A stretch of DNA of 64,000 bases from Setophaga petechia. Its lineage: Eukaryota > Chordata > Aves > Passeriformes > Parulidae. Location: the NCBI GenBank assembly GCA_024362935.1, contig JANCRA010000007.1, positions 9,922,503-9,986,502 on the forward strand. The letters run 5' to 3'. Below are positions 27,101 to 39,542 of this stretch, in pieces. The stretch's first letter is position 1; the number at the start of each line of letters is the position of its first letter. Below the pieces are notes generated by a model. It searched no databases. It was not told where the DNA came from and worked only from the letters and a program-made list of their open reading frames with translations. Position numbers and translations under genes: made by a program.

Positions 27101-30100
27101 TTTCCAAAACGGCTGAAGGATTTAACCATACAAATATTTTTGACTCTCAATAGGATTTGTTTTCCAAAATTCTCTAAAGGCTTTTGAAAACTCTAAACCC
27201 CCAGACATACAATTAGGCTGCTTTGTGTACTACTGTGTTTTTATTTCATGGCTGTTCTACTGAGCTGGCTTACAGGCATGTAAAGCTGCTGACCAGCACA
27301 TTTGAAGGAATCCTGGAGAATACACATAAAATTCTCTGTCTCTGTCCTGTAAGGTAATCATAAGCACCAAAACCAGAATGTTTATGTGTCTTATGCTGCC
27401 CAGCTCAGATGTAAGTAAAGGACAGAAGAATTCAGGAAACTGACTCTGAAAGTTCAGTAGAAGCCAAGAGTGAGAGGGATAAATGTTTCATTGAATAGTT
27501 TTAAATCTCCACACATGAATCAGAGGGAACTCTCTGGAATGGAATATTAGCCCCCTTCAATGTATTCCCTATCACACAGCAGAGCAGCATTTTGGATCAT
27601 ATCCATCCTGCTGAGCATACTGAATTCCTCAGCTCTGCTGAGCATTTGAGATTAATAATACAGAGGAGGCAGGTGAGGTGAAGAGATCAGAAAAGGCCAA
27701 ACTATTCACCATTCAGGTTCCCTACATGGCAGAGCTCACCAAGAGCAGCTGTGGTGTCAGTGTACCAAAATTGGTGTCACCAATTTGGTCAAATGGTGGC
27801 CATGTGGGTGGGGGGCTGGAAAACCTGGAAGATCTCACATGGAATCATCCACACAGGGCGCCCAGTATAGAACATGAAGATGCCTTTCATTCCTTTGTAT
27901 CTCAATTTTAAAAACTGATTGGCAGAGCTCAGTCCAGACTCACTGAACTCAGCCTGACTGCCATATCCAGGTTCATGACTAGGCCTATAAAGATTAAAAT
28001 TTTTCCCCTCCTGAGACATATCTGTGGTTTTCTCCAAAAGTAACACCTTGCAGCACAGTCTGTACATGTGTGAATATTTGGAAGTCCCCTATTAGAAAAA
28101 GCATAGAATGAACTGTTGAAATCACAAATTTAACTCAACAGGGTTAAACTCTAAAAAATGCATTACAGAAACAGATCTGCTGAAGGAACAGTCATTTGAG
28201 CTTAGAAAGTCATGACTCAGAAAGCTGCACAGCAATTGCAAATGACTCCCATTGACCCTCGCCCATAATGTTTTAGGCAATAGAACAATATGCAAACCTA
28301 GAGTAAGATGGTTTTCAAGAGAAACATTTTTAAAAGATTTTTATTCAAGAATTATGCCCTATGTCAGTTTAAATTGTATACAGAGTAGGTGAAAGAAGCA
28401 AAGGTGAAAAAAGGCTGCAGGTAAAAAATTTATTTCAGTCTAAGGAGGTTATAATCACAAAGAGAATCACCACAAATACACACTGAATACTTCCATCATT
28501 ACCTGCCTTCTGGAGTGAATGACTGGGTGATCAGATTAGTAACTTTCTCTTAAAACCCAGATTTTCTGTAGGCTAAATAGAACTCAGCAACTTTGAGTAG
28601 TCAGGGAAAAAAATTGTCTGGCAGCACCAAAAATAATACCAAGTCTGAAACAGCAACTTGTGCAGGTAAGTTTGTTTGTTTGTTTAATAAAAACAAACAC
28701 TTCTTACTTTGGGGCCACAGTTTCTATCTTACGTCCTACAGCTTATATGAGATCAACTGGAATTTTCTTTTTTTCCATTTTTTTTCCTAATTACTGGTAA
28801 AAATCTGGCATTCAACTTTGCTTCTGATCTCCCAACTTAAAATATTTAATGCAAACAATCCATTGTTTTCATTACATTAGTAACAATGAATCTAAGGAAA
28901 TTATTATCAAGCAAAACCAACAAGTATGGGACTGCAGTGAGCTGCCCCCCTGGCCCTGGCCAGCTAGTCATGATCTAACAGAGAATAAATGGGTTGTAAG
29001 GTCACTGAAAGACAAGGGAAACACAACTGATATTGATGTAAGGGGAAACAAGCTTTGAGAAGTCTAATTGTTAGTCCAGTCAGTTCAATGAAGAACTATT
29101 CAAGTGGGACAGGGCCCACTGCATGCCCTCAGTCTCCTTTAAGACACAGAGGTCCCCCATTATCAGTGGCCATGCCTGATTAATCACTTACTCAGGCACT
29201 CATCTGCAAATGACCTGAGCTCTGTAACTGACCCCAATGAGACCACCAGGGCTTCCTCAGTTGTGAGCAATTATTCAATGGTCCACTGTGGCATTCAGCT
29301 GTCACCCACACACCAAAGAAACCCATTTTACACTACAAAATGCTTTGTGATACTTCCTTTAAAATGTATTCATGTGAAGACACATTTTGTGAGGCAAAAT
29401 CCTTTAAAAATAACCACAATAGAGAAGCAATTGGAGTGAATTAATTTTACCTGATTCAACTGGCAGCCATTATAATTACAAAACCAGCTCAGCTTGCTAT
29501 AGAATTCTCTGTTGATACACTTTTATCTTGAAGAGGGAAAAGAAAGAAAAGCATTTAAAGGCACGTTATTATCTTCCTGATTGCTGATGAGGGCAGGAGC
29601 TGAATCTGGCTCTCACTACATGCTATCTTCAGTAAGTAGTGTATCAATAAAAGGAGCTAAATGTAACAGAACTGACAGAGCCCCTTATTCCATAGAAAAT
29701 GGTTTAGAAGCTAGTTTCACCATTATAGGCAAAAGAAGTATATAAAAAAACCCCAGCAAAATATTCATATTGGGGTAGATTTAGGAATTCAAGCTACAGG
29801 CCAATTTATCTACAGCTCACTCAAACTCGGTAGGAGTTTGACATCATAGCTGACATCTAAGTTTTGAACTTGAGTATTACAGCCTACTTTGATTTAAATG
29901 CTATCCCCAATACCACTCACAAGAGAGTTATGTCATGGAAATGAAGGGTTGTGGCACATTTACTTATTACCCTACAAGAAAAATATACACAATGATCCCA
30001 TCTTCCAAAGTACAGTTGCAAATTTAATTGCTCTTCTGAAATTATCCTGAATTAAATACTTGCAAGCTCTAATCTTGTGTGTTCTAAAGACTTTAAGATA

Positions 30101-33100
30101 GTAAAATAAGCTCTTTATCACAGTTTCATGAAGAGTACAATGGAAAAATAAATCCTATGATAAATATCTGGCAGTAAAAGGATAATGAAGCCAATATAGA
30201 GTAGGCTGAGGATTGAAACTGGCCAGGGAATAAAGAGCAACAGACTAGTTCATATTTTCCCTGCCTCCTGTGGCATTAAATCTTTCTTGAGAGAGAAATT
30301 GCACCTACTCATTTTCCTAAAAGAAGGATGGATTACTGGAAGTGATGGGTAAAAAGCAATGTACATAACTGTCTAAGAGCATCACATTTTTTCAGCCTAT
30401 TCTCTTAATGATGCAGCATGATAGATACAGTTACTTTGAAGGGCATTATTCCTTTTTGCCCATATGCCAAGAGCAGCTTTTGCCAAAAACATGAGAAGTA
30501 TTACAAAGTTGCTATGAGAGACTTAAAAACAAGTTAATTACTCATCTATGTGAGAAAGGAAACATCTGCCTTAAGAAAACCACCAACCAACCAATTTTCC
30601 TTTTGAAAATGGTCAGACATTATTCAAGGCCAAAACGTAAGAGAACATACAGGTAGGCATCAGATCCAATGTGGATTTTCAACACCCTCCTGATGTTATG
30701 GCAGGATCTACCCCACAGACAGATTGCATTTCATCATACTGCTTGGAGCTTCCCACTTGTTTATTTTTTGATAACTGAAAATTCATTCAAATTTAGCTAC
30801 AGAATAAAAAAGTTTTCCCTAATATGAAGCATCATTCTTACTATAAGTCCCTGTTCCAAAATAAGGGAATACTACCCAAACACACAATAATTTAAAAACC
30901 CTGTATATACTTTTATTTCAGAAAAAAAAATCAGTATGAAAAATTTCAGACCAAATGTTTCATTTCAGCAGAAATTGGTGTAATAGTGAGTAATAGCAGC
31001 TCTACCCATAGTGGAGGAAAAGGATCCAGCCTGTGAGAGTCCTGAGACAGAGCTGAGTCATGCCCTGTCCCTGTGGCTGCCCAGCAGAGACTCAGTGAGC
31101 AGACACAAACAGCAATGTGCAAGCACTTGCCTGAAACCTTTTGGCCAAGCAGAGAGCCATGGTCGGCCTCAAGACCCAGGGCAGTCAATAGAAAAAGTCT
31201 CCCATTGATTTTAAAGGCCTTGTGTTCAGCTCTGCAATGTTTGTTTTCATGCAACCCAAGCTATTCTGCAAGTTTCCAGCCTGGCCAAACTTCCAAGCGT
31301 GAGTTACAATGGAAACTGGAATGCATTCAAATGTTATTGGCTCTTCAGAAGTGGAGCCAAACTCACACTAAAAAGCCCTGTTTAACAGATAGGAATATGC
31401 TGATTTCCCAAAAACTGTGCAGTATCAAATGGCAATGTTAAAAAAAACAGAATTCTGTTTTCAGGTGAGGAGAAAGAGTGGAATAGCAATCTGAGCCTGT
31501 TCCAGCCTCACAAAATGCAGACTACTGCTGGGCTTGCAACACATCCACTGATAACAGAAAGTAGAAGGGATCACTGTGCAGTTTTGTTGTTATTTAAAGG
31601 CTCTTTTAATCAATAAGTTACTTAGATGTGCAATTTTCCAGCTTAGCCATAGAAAGGTAGCAGTGTTTTGTTCAGCAGAATATTCCTTATTAACATATTT
31701 CAGCTTTCTTTCTTAGAGTGTGCAAACCGTTGTTACATAATGTTTAATACAACACATTGCAGTATTTTAAGCAGGTGTTTTGCTTCTGAGACCCTGTAGA
31801 GGGCATTGTGAAACACAAACGCTGCCTCTTCCCAAGGCCTACATTTCTGGGACTGTAATGGGAGCAGAGCTAATGAGGATGGAGTGAAATCCAGTAGATA
31901 CACCCACTTCTTAACACTTCTGTGCATACATAAGGTAAAAGAATCACCATCTTTCTGCTGCCAGTAAACCTGTCAGATATAGCAAGGTCTGGGAGCCTTT
32001 TCCTTGACCTGAAATAATTTCTTTTCACTTCCTTGTAAATGTGGGGTTTGTATATGAGTATGCTGTAATCAGGTTCTGCAAGCCTCATTAATGATATTCG
32101 GTGCAGTAATACCAAAGCAATATTTCCCCTCCCAATCTCATTGTTTTTCTCTTTTTCTTTAGTATTTTCTCCTGTTGCAAGGCTTACTCTAACTTAGGAG
32201 TGTCTCATGTTCTTCTCCTTCCCAGTCCACTGAGTGGCACCAAAGTTTTTTCTTAACCCTTTGCTTTTCTGTTTTATTGCAGAGAATAAAAGTAAATCAC
32301 TGCAAGAGTAGTGTCTGTCCATCCTGAAGGGTGGTGATAACACATCTGTACCTAAGAGATTCCCATGAATATCCACCTGCCTTAAAATGGGTCTGAGGAA
32401 GAGGACAGGCCTGGACAAAGTGTTGCTGGGGGGTTTCAGTTGTGGAAAAGGTTCTTTCCGTCACCACTGGAGTAGATGGTTTGTTCTTATGAAAACCTGA
32501 AACCCACCAGGGATCACCAAGGACAGTGAAAGCTCCTCATAAATCTTCTATTCCCTGGATGGTCTGTTAACTGAATAAACAAAATAGACCAAGCTGTCAC
32601 ATCCTCTCCCTATCTTCCTAGATTTTTGGAACAGTTGAAACTTGCAACAGGCTCAAGCTCATTTTCATTCAAGAGCATGTGGAAATACAAGGCACAATGG
32701 GAGGGGCTGTCTTTACAATAGATTCATTCTGAATTAATCCAAGCGGAAAGCTGCATGCCTCTTGGATTTTTTTCAAAAGAGTGTCTAATAGGATTAATTT
32801 CAAGGCTGTGGATGTGAGTTACCATGTTTTCTTCCAAGCAAGGCAGAAAGGTCCATAGTGCTGGGCATTAAGGGGCTCCCTGCCAGCCAGTTCTGCTTCA
32901 TGCTTCTTTGCAAATTAATCTTGCAATATCTGCCCCAAACAAACAGGTTACCAATGATAAATAAACAGCTAAATGCTCATTTAGCATTTCTGTATCTCCT
33001 TTTCACTTGTTTTTAAGCTCTAGATCTGGCCATTCAGACACAAGAGGTGAAAGGTAGGAGAGGGACAGACACACCAAGAATCTGTACCCATTCTTATTCC

Positions 33101-34170
33101 ATAAGATCTCCTTAGGGAACATCTGCCTAATTCCCCAGGAGCAGGTGTGTACAAGGAAGGGGAGAAGCAAAATGAGCCAAGAGGAGCTGTCCAAAGGCAG
33201 CTGCCACTGGTCTGTGACCTGTAGGCCACACAGTATTTAATGCTAAAGGAAATGTGTGTTTGCACCTACTTCTCAGCAACTTCACTCTGAAGGACATGGT
33301 AATTTATATTAACCATAAAAACCTTTTGGGTATTGCTTTTTGGGTTGAAAGGTGTGCAGAGTGGAGGAACTGAGGCATTTCATTTCAACAGAACAACTGC
33401 ATTGAGGGGTGCAGTCAATGGTCATGTACCATGCTCCCCAACTAAGCTTGGATAAAGATCTCAGCCTAGAATTATAAAAAATATGTGCTGGACATTCAGA
33501 GAGGATTAGCAAAGGAGAAAAGATTTTGTTGCTGAGCCTAATAGTAATAGATGTTTGCTATTTAGAGAGTCACTTAAAAAGGTATAGCTTTTGGAGATTT
33601 TTGAGCTAAGCAGAAAGGAATCAGCCTGTGCTCCCTACTCCAGCACTCTCTGCAGCAAAACTTCAGTCTCAGATACTGAAGAACTGAAGTAAAAATTCTT
33701 GGAGTTACGTTTTTGTTAAACAACACCTAAGCATGATAACACTTCAGTTATGAAGACACAGATCTGAAAGGCTTAAAAGCTCTCCACAGCAGCCAGATAT
33801 ACCCATCTTTTATTGGCTGCATTTCCATGCCTACTGTTTCTCATTTCAGAATCTATGGTTATCACAGAGAAATGTCTGTTTCCTCTTTCTGCTCTGCACC
33901 ACATATGACAAAAGACACTGTAATGCCTGTCTGGGCAAGTATTTACTTCTTCCCATCCCTACCACTCCCAGTGAATCTCTTTGAGGACTGCTATAATCCT
34001 GATGAAGTGTTTGCCTCATATATTTATATGTACCACATCAAATTTTCAGGAAGCATTGTAGTACAGATTGCAGAACCCCTTCATTAATATAATCTGTCCT
34101 AGAGACGTTTCTAGTACTCTGCAGGATCTCTGTAGCCAAGTAAGAAATCAGCTAAGAAGCTGTACTGCCT
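21150..34170. other. AT-rich intergenic DNA
   Basis: No exon or mobile element is recognised. A slightly GC-richer patch at about 22.72-22.86 kb holds a C-run and a few CpGs but no gene. A TTTG run with facing AAAC (28670-28699) could form a weak hairpin. Otherwise nothing is recognised in this stretch. Confidence 0.55.
27764..27789. repeat. Near-perfect 26-bp palindrome
   Basis: ACCAAAATTGGTG is followed after one T by CACCAATTTGGT, its reverse complement apart from one extra A. It could extrude as a cruciform. No function is assigned. Confidence 0.8.
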
Positions 34171-34189
34171 CTGTCACAGAATTCCACAT

Positions 34190-35462
34190 AGGGTCAGCTC
34201 AGCTGGGAGGAGGTGATCCTTGAATAGTAGCCATCTTTCTTGGAACCCTCTCCTCTCAAGGACCTTATCCCATGGCTCTGTGCCAAGCAGATCCCTGAAG
34301 AGGTCAAAGTCTGCTCTCCTCGAGTCTGGGGTAGGGACTTTGCTGTGCACCCTTTTCACTGTCCTAACACTTCAACATTCCACCATGTCCTGGTCACTCC
34401 AGCCAAGGCTGCCCCGGAGCTTCACATCCCCCACCAGCTCCTCTTTTTTTGTGAGAACAAGATCCAGCGTGGCACCTCTCCTCACTGACTCCTCTGTCAC
34501 TTGGAGAAAGAAGTTCCCATCAGTGTATTCCAGGAACCCCCTGGATCACCTATGCTCTGCTGTGGTGTCCCTCCAGACACTGGGGTGGCTGAAAGAATAC
34601 ATGAAGACCAGGCTGCCTCTTCCACTCATTCTTCCTGGTTAGCACTATAATGCCACTGTCCTGCCCTCCTTTCATCCTGACCCATAAGCCCTCAGCCAGC
34701 TCCTCATGCAGCCCCAGGCACAGCTCCATGCACTCCAGCTGGACATTAACATAATGGTTACAGCTCTTCCTTGTCTCCCTTGCTTGTCCTTCCTGAAGTA
34801 CCTGAATCCTTTCATTCCAGTACTCCACAGGATCCATCCCACACATGTCCATGATTCCACAGCCCTGCAGATCTGTTCACATTTCTAACTCCTCTTAATT
34901 ACTCCCAATGCTACATGCATTTGCACCTAAATCTAGCATTCTGCATTTAAATCTAGCCCCCAGTAAAGCTTTAGACTGGCTGGATTTCCTTTGTGCTGCT
35001 CTTCAGGGGCTCTCCTGTTGACATGTGACCCCTCTCCAGGTTCTGGGCATCTCCTGCTGGCCTGGCATTCAGCTGATAGGAGTGGGATGAGCTGAAGGTC
35101 CCTTCTCACAGAAACTTTAAAGCCCTGCCTGCCAGCTTGGCAAGCCTGTGACTGATGATGCTCTTCCCCTTGTCTGACAGATGGAGCCCATCTGCCCCCA
35201 GCAGACCAGGTTTCCAAGCAGAATCCCATGTTCTAGGTAGTTGAACCAGGCCTTGTCCTTGCTGATGCAAGATTTCATTCTCCTGCAGGACTGGCCTCTC
35301 TCTCCCTCTCTTCCTCCTTCCTGTGGGTGCCAGCAGAAAAGTTTGGATGTGCCTGGCTATGGGGCCACTGCACTTGGAGGCAGCTCTCCAGCTCCTTCCC
35401 AGCCTCCCTGACATGACTTGCCCATCTCAGCACCTCCTGCAGCTCAGCCAACTGTTGCAAAT
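34190..35462 (-). mobile_element. CR1 LINE fragment (ORF1 to ORF2 endonuclease), degenerate
   Basis: Read on the minus strand, the order matches an avian CR1 retrotransposon. First comes an ORF1 coiled-coil-like piece (QLAELQEVLRWASHVREAGK, near 35460). Next is the end of the ORF1 esterase-like domain (GADGLHLSDKGKSIISHRLA, about 35198-35109). Then ORF2 endonuclease pieces follow: GFRYFRKDKQGRQG (near 34.8 kb), VQLECMELCLGLHEELAEGL (near 34.74 kb), LDLVLTKKEELVGDVKLRGS (near 34.42 kb) and RRADFDLFRDLLGTEPWDKV (near 34.3 kb). Stops and frameshifts separate them, so it is dead. The middle of ORF1 is deleted. It ends after WLLFKDHLL, so the reverse transcriptase and the CR1 3' tail are absent. 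A plus-strand open frame at 34220-34642 is only its antisense. Confidence 0.9.
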
Positions 35463-35470
35463 ATGCAAAT

Positions 35471-37955
35471 TGTAATTAGAAGGAAGTGTCAGACCAGCCA
35501 CATTAGCACTGATGTTGCAAACACACCGCAGCTTGATTTACACAACAACATTTTGACAGCACAATTATGTCAGTTAAAAACAGAGAAGAGCACAGCCACA
35601 GCATCTTAGCTATGACAGAGCTGATGAAATCACTCCTTGTTGAGTTCACACTGAATCTATTTTCTTCTGAAGCAGAACTGGAGCTGTACAGGGACTGCTC
35701 AGCTGGAAAACAAGCTGTGAAGGCAAGAAAGTACAGCCAGGGAGCAATGACGAGCGATTGGAAGAAGTACAATTAGCACACATGGATCCACAAGAGGATG
35801 AACTCCTTTTTAAAATCTTTGTAATTTTCACTAGAAGAGAAGCTCCTACTGAATTCAGTAGGCTATTGAGGGTCTATCTAAAGTTCACACAGCAACTGAG
35901 ATGAGTCCATGATTATAACAATTAAATTGTTACTATTAGGAACCTGGCACAGCTGCAACTAAATATCCCAAATGCAGCCTACTCACAATGTTTTCTATGC
36001 TTGTAAGCACATATAAAAAGTTAGTAACAAAGTGCTTTATTATCTAAAAACATACAGGATAAAAACAAGAAGTGGCTCAGCAGAGATAAAACTTCTGATT
36101 TAAATTATTGCTATCGTGCTAACATTTGCCTCACAGTCCTTTGAGAAGTCACGCTTTGCATTAATATTTTGTATTGTGAAATCAATGAAGACACCAAGTT
36201 CTTTTTCCAAGATGAAGAGATTGAATCCCTGTTTTAAATAGGGAATAAAAGCATTGACATTTCAAGAACAGAACAGTTTGTACTTCTAAGATGAGATGTG
36301 AGCAGTATGAATTATGACTTTGATATTAAGTAGTTCTGGTCCATCTACTACTCTCCCCTCAAGAGCAACTTCAATTTCCATCTCCACTGAAATTAAAAAG
36401 AAGACTGAATTAGAAGCATGTTTCTTCTCCAATTCAGTTCTCTTTAAAACAGAAAAGGGGAGTTAAAAATGTCTTGGACAGAGGGCAAGGCACTATGTAT
36501 AACTAGCAAAGTCAGCAATACTGTAGCACAAAAAACAAACATTTGAGATTTAAAAGAGAAACTGCATGCCTGGATTTTAGCAGGGAGCCCTTTTCTTCCT
36601 TGTGTAATGGACAGGGACAGGAATAAAAACCCCACAAAACAAGGTGTGTATTCCATCTAAGTTGTTGCCTAACCACAGAAATTATAGAGAGAGCTTTCAG
36701 CAGTGAAACTCCTTAAGAGTCAAAAACCTCCTAAGCTTCCAAAATGGAGTAAGAAAACAGTTTAAAGAGTGATCCCTTCTGTCAATTTACATATTTCCAC
36801 TGGAGTCTTACATCTGCAATGCAACTCCATTTTGACAAAGTGCTGCCCAGAATCAGTGTCTGAGCCTCATCTTCCCTGTGGATGCACCACAGCACTCACT
36901 TCTACACCACACAGCCTGTTTTCTTTGCAGGTAGTATCTTCTGTCTCCTACTTCTTAATTATTAATTGCTTAAATTCCAACCATCACCCCCTCCTTATTT
37001 CCTGCTGTGTTAAATTGGGCTATTTTCTGTTTTATGCAAATATCTTTAATGATGTAAGAATGCTGATCACTATCCAAAGCAACTAACTGGAGATTTTGTG
37101 AGCACCCTATCATTTTATTTGCACATGTGCAATGAATAACCTTTTTAGAGGCCCAAACAGTAACATTTCAGCCTTAATTTTTTTGTTTCTTTTTCATTGA
37201 GGTGAGGAGTGTGCCTTCCTCAGCCCTGGTGCATTTCTGGGACCCAGGGTCTATGTCATGTTTAGTTTGCACTTTGATGTTTATGTCCCTTCACATGAAA
37301 TTCACATTTACTGGAACAACAGGGTTGGATATTGAAGTAGCTGCAGCTGAATGGACCATGTAATTAGGCACAGATTCGCTTGTTGGCAAGCTCCCAAGGA
37401 ACGTGTGACACCAAGTAACTTTCCTAGCTGTCTGCTAGGGGTATCCAATAATGCCCAAAATAATCTCTTTTAATCCACAGAAATATAGGAGAGTCACAGT
37501 CCTGGGGCACAGTCAACACACCCCCTTCACAGTGTGAATGTTACCATGCAGAAACATGTTTTACTAGTTTTGTACAGGAGAACGTGAATTTCCAAACAGA
37601 AGAGTGAAATAAACATATTTCTCTAAATATTAGTGAAACCGGATACTTCAACTATATACAAATGATTATTTTTTTTTCCTTCACATCAGGAAACCCAGAA
37701 TTCAGAATTATTTTTCCACAGTTTCAGCTGTAACAGATCACTGTTTTTTTCATTGAAGGAAATTTTCCACAGGAAATTCATAACTAGGTTTGTCTAGTAT
37801 GCCCCCAACACAGCCCAAAAGAGCAGCAGATGAGCAGTTAGCTCATGACCAGCTCACAAAAGAAAATGTCTTCTTTACCTGCTGAGTTTTATCCTGAGCT
37901 CTGACCTTTAAAGAATGCGATGCTTCATTTCTGCAATTCGGAAATTAAAATCTCA
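35471..37955. other. AT-rich intergenic DNA right of the CR1 fragment
   Basis: The stretch opens next to an exact octamer ATGCAAAT (35463-35470) followed by TAATTA. No exon, LTR or further CR1 portion is seen. Composition changes sharply at about 37.95 kb to the GC-rich block. Confidence 0.55.
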
Positions 37956-37961
37956 GCATGT

Positions 37962-37974
37962 CACCCCCTGGTGG
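37962..37974 (-). promoter_or_regulatory. CTCF-like motif left of the minisatellite (minus)
   Basis: On the minus strand CCACCAGGGGGTG matches the CTCF core CCACCAGGGGGCG with one change. It is 144 bp from the second motif, which has the opposite orientation, and about 200 bp from the tandem array. Binding is not shown by sequence alone. Confidence 0.4.
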
Positions 37975-38117
37975 TTGCCGAGAGCGAATAGAAGCAGCGA
38001 AACACCTGGCCGCGGCTTTCGGGGTCAGGCAGGCTGAGACCTCCTGCCCGTGTTCAGGGCTGGGGCTGCATCTGTCTGCAAAACACGGGGAAAGACAAAG
38101 GCCAGAACGCACAAGCG

Positions 38118-38130
38118 CCACAAGGTGGCG
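38118..38130 (+). promoter_or_regulatory. CTCF-like motif left of the minisatellite (plus)
   Basis: CCACAAGGTGGCG fits the CTCF core CCASNAGRKGGCR and lies 40 bp before the first full minisatellite unit. The surrounding 210 bp (37960-38165) is GC-rich with about 13 CpGs, unlike the AT-rich sequence to the left. Confidence 0.4.
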
Positions 38131-38210
38131 AGAGCCCAGCCCGCTTATCTGCCTGAGGCACCGGGCTCAGCTCACCTGCCTGAGGAACCTTCTGGAAACC
38201 CCAGTCCCTG

Positions 38211-38373
38211 CTCACCTGCCTGAGGAACATTCTGGAAGCCCCCGCTCCTGCTCACCTGCATGAGGAACTTTCTGGAAGCCTCCACGTGCTGCTCACCTGC
38301 CTGAGGAACCTTCCAAAAGCCCCCAGCCCCTGCGCACCTGCCTGAGGAACCTTCTGGAAGCCCCTGGCCCTCG
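38211..38373. repeat. Higher-order block A in the minisatellite
   Basis: Four consecutive units with distinctive variants (CCCCCGCTCC, CACCTGCATGAGGAACTTTC, CACGTGCTG, CTTCCAAAAG, CCTGGCCCTCG) recur in the same order and length (163 bp) at 38785-38947. The offset is 574 bp, exactly 14 units. This indicates a block duplication or unequal exchange within the array. Confidence 0.8.
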
Positions 38374-38784
38374 CTCGCCTGCCTGAGGAACCTTCCAGAA
38401 GCCCCCAGCCCCTGCTCACCTGCCTGAGGAACCTTCCAGAAGCCCCCAGCCCCTGCTCACCTGCCTGAGGAACCTTCCGGAAGCCCCCAGTCTCTACACA
38501 CCTGCCTGAGGAACCTTCTGGAAGCCCCTGGCCCTCACTCGCCTGCCTGAGGAACTTTCTGGAAGCCCCTCAGCCCTACCTCACCTGCCTGAGGAACCTT
38601 CCGGAAGCCTCCATGTGCTGCTCACCTGCCTGAGAAACCTTCCAAAAGCCCCCAGCCCCTGCTGACTTGCCTGAGAAACCTTCCAAAAGCCCCCAGCCCC
38701 TGCTGACTTGCCTGAGAAACCTTCCAAAAGCCCCCAGCCCCTGCTCACCTGCCTGAGGAACCTTCTGGAAGCCCCCAGTCCCTG

Positions 38785-38947
38785 CTGACCTGCCTGAGGA
38801 ACGTTCTGGAAGCCCCCGCTCCGGCTCACCTGCATGAGGAACTTTCTGGAAGCCTTGACGTGCTGCTCACCTGCCTGAGGAACCTTCCAAAAGCCCCCAG
38901 CCCCTGCGCACCTGCCTGAGGAACCTTCTGGAAGCCCCTGGCCCTCG
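38785..38947. repeat. Higher-order block B, copy of block A
   Basis: This is the second copy of the four-unit block at 38211-38373, with a few substitutions (for example GAACGTTC for GAACATTC, and TTGACGTG for TCCACGTG). Confidence 0.8.
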
Positions 38948-39112
38948 CTCGCCTGCCTGAGGAACTTTCTGGAAGCCCCCAGCCCCTGCTCACCTGCCTG
39001 AGGAACCTTCCGGAAGCCTCCAGTCCCTGCTCACCTGCCTGAGGAACCTTCCGGAAGCCCCCAGCCCCTGCTCACCTGCCTGAGGAACCTTCTAGAACCC
39101 CCAGCCCCCCTG

Positions 39113-39542
39113 CACACCTGCCTGAGGAACCTTCCAGATGCCCCTCAGCCCTCCCTCACCTGCCTGAGGAACCTTCCGGAAGCCCCTGACCCCCACTCAC
39201 CTGCCTGAGGAACATTCTGGAAGCCCCCAGTCACTGCACACCTGCCTGAGGAACCTTCCAGAAGCCCCCAGCCCCTGCGCACCTGCCTGAGGAACCTTCC
39301 GGAAGCCCCCAGTCCCTGCTCACCTGCCTGAGGAACCTTCCGGAAGCCTCCAGTCCCTGCTCACCTGCCTGAGGAACCTTCTGGAAGCCCCTGGCCCTCA
39401 CTCACCTGCCTGAGGAACTTTCTGGAAGCCCCCATCCCCTGCACACCTGCCTGAGGAACCTTCCAGATGCCCCTCAGCCCTCCCTCACCTGCCTGAGGAA
39501 CCTTCCGGAAGCCCCTGACCCCCACTCACCTGCCTGAGGAAC
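39113..39542. repeat. Two further higher-order copies in the minisatellite
   Basis: A stretch of about 100 bp starting at 39113 reappears apparently unchanged from 39442. It carries the rare variants CCAGATGCCCCTCAGCCCTC and GCCCCTGACCCCCACTCACC. The offset is 329 bp, close to eight units. This is a younger internal duplication than blocks A and B because the copies show little or no divergence. Confidence 0.75.

Noticed and set aside
28663..28671. Perfect splice-donor consensus CAGGTAAGT in the desert
   Set aside because: A nine-base match is expected about once in this much sequence on two strands, and no partner exon is visible.
34220..34642. 140-codon plus-strand frame
   Set aside because: It is the antisense of the CR1 ORF2 endonuclease region.
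38581..38835. 84-codon minus-strand repeat protein with RFLRQVS motifs
   Set aside because: It is a translation of the 41-bp minisatellite. The unit is not a multiple of three and the frame does not persist through the array.
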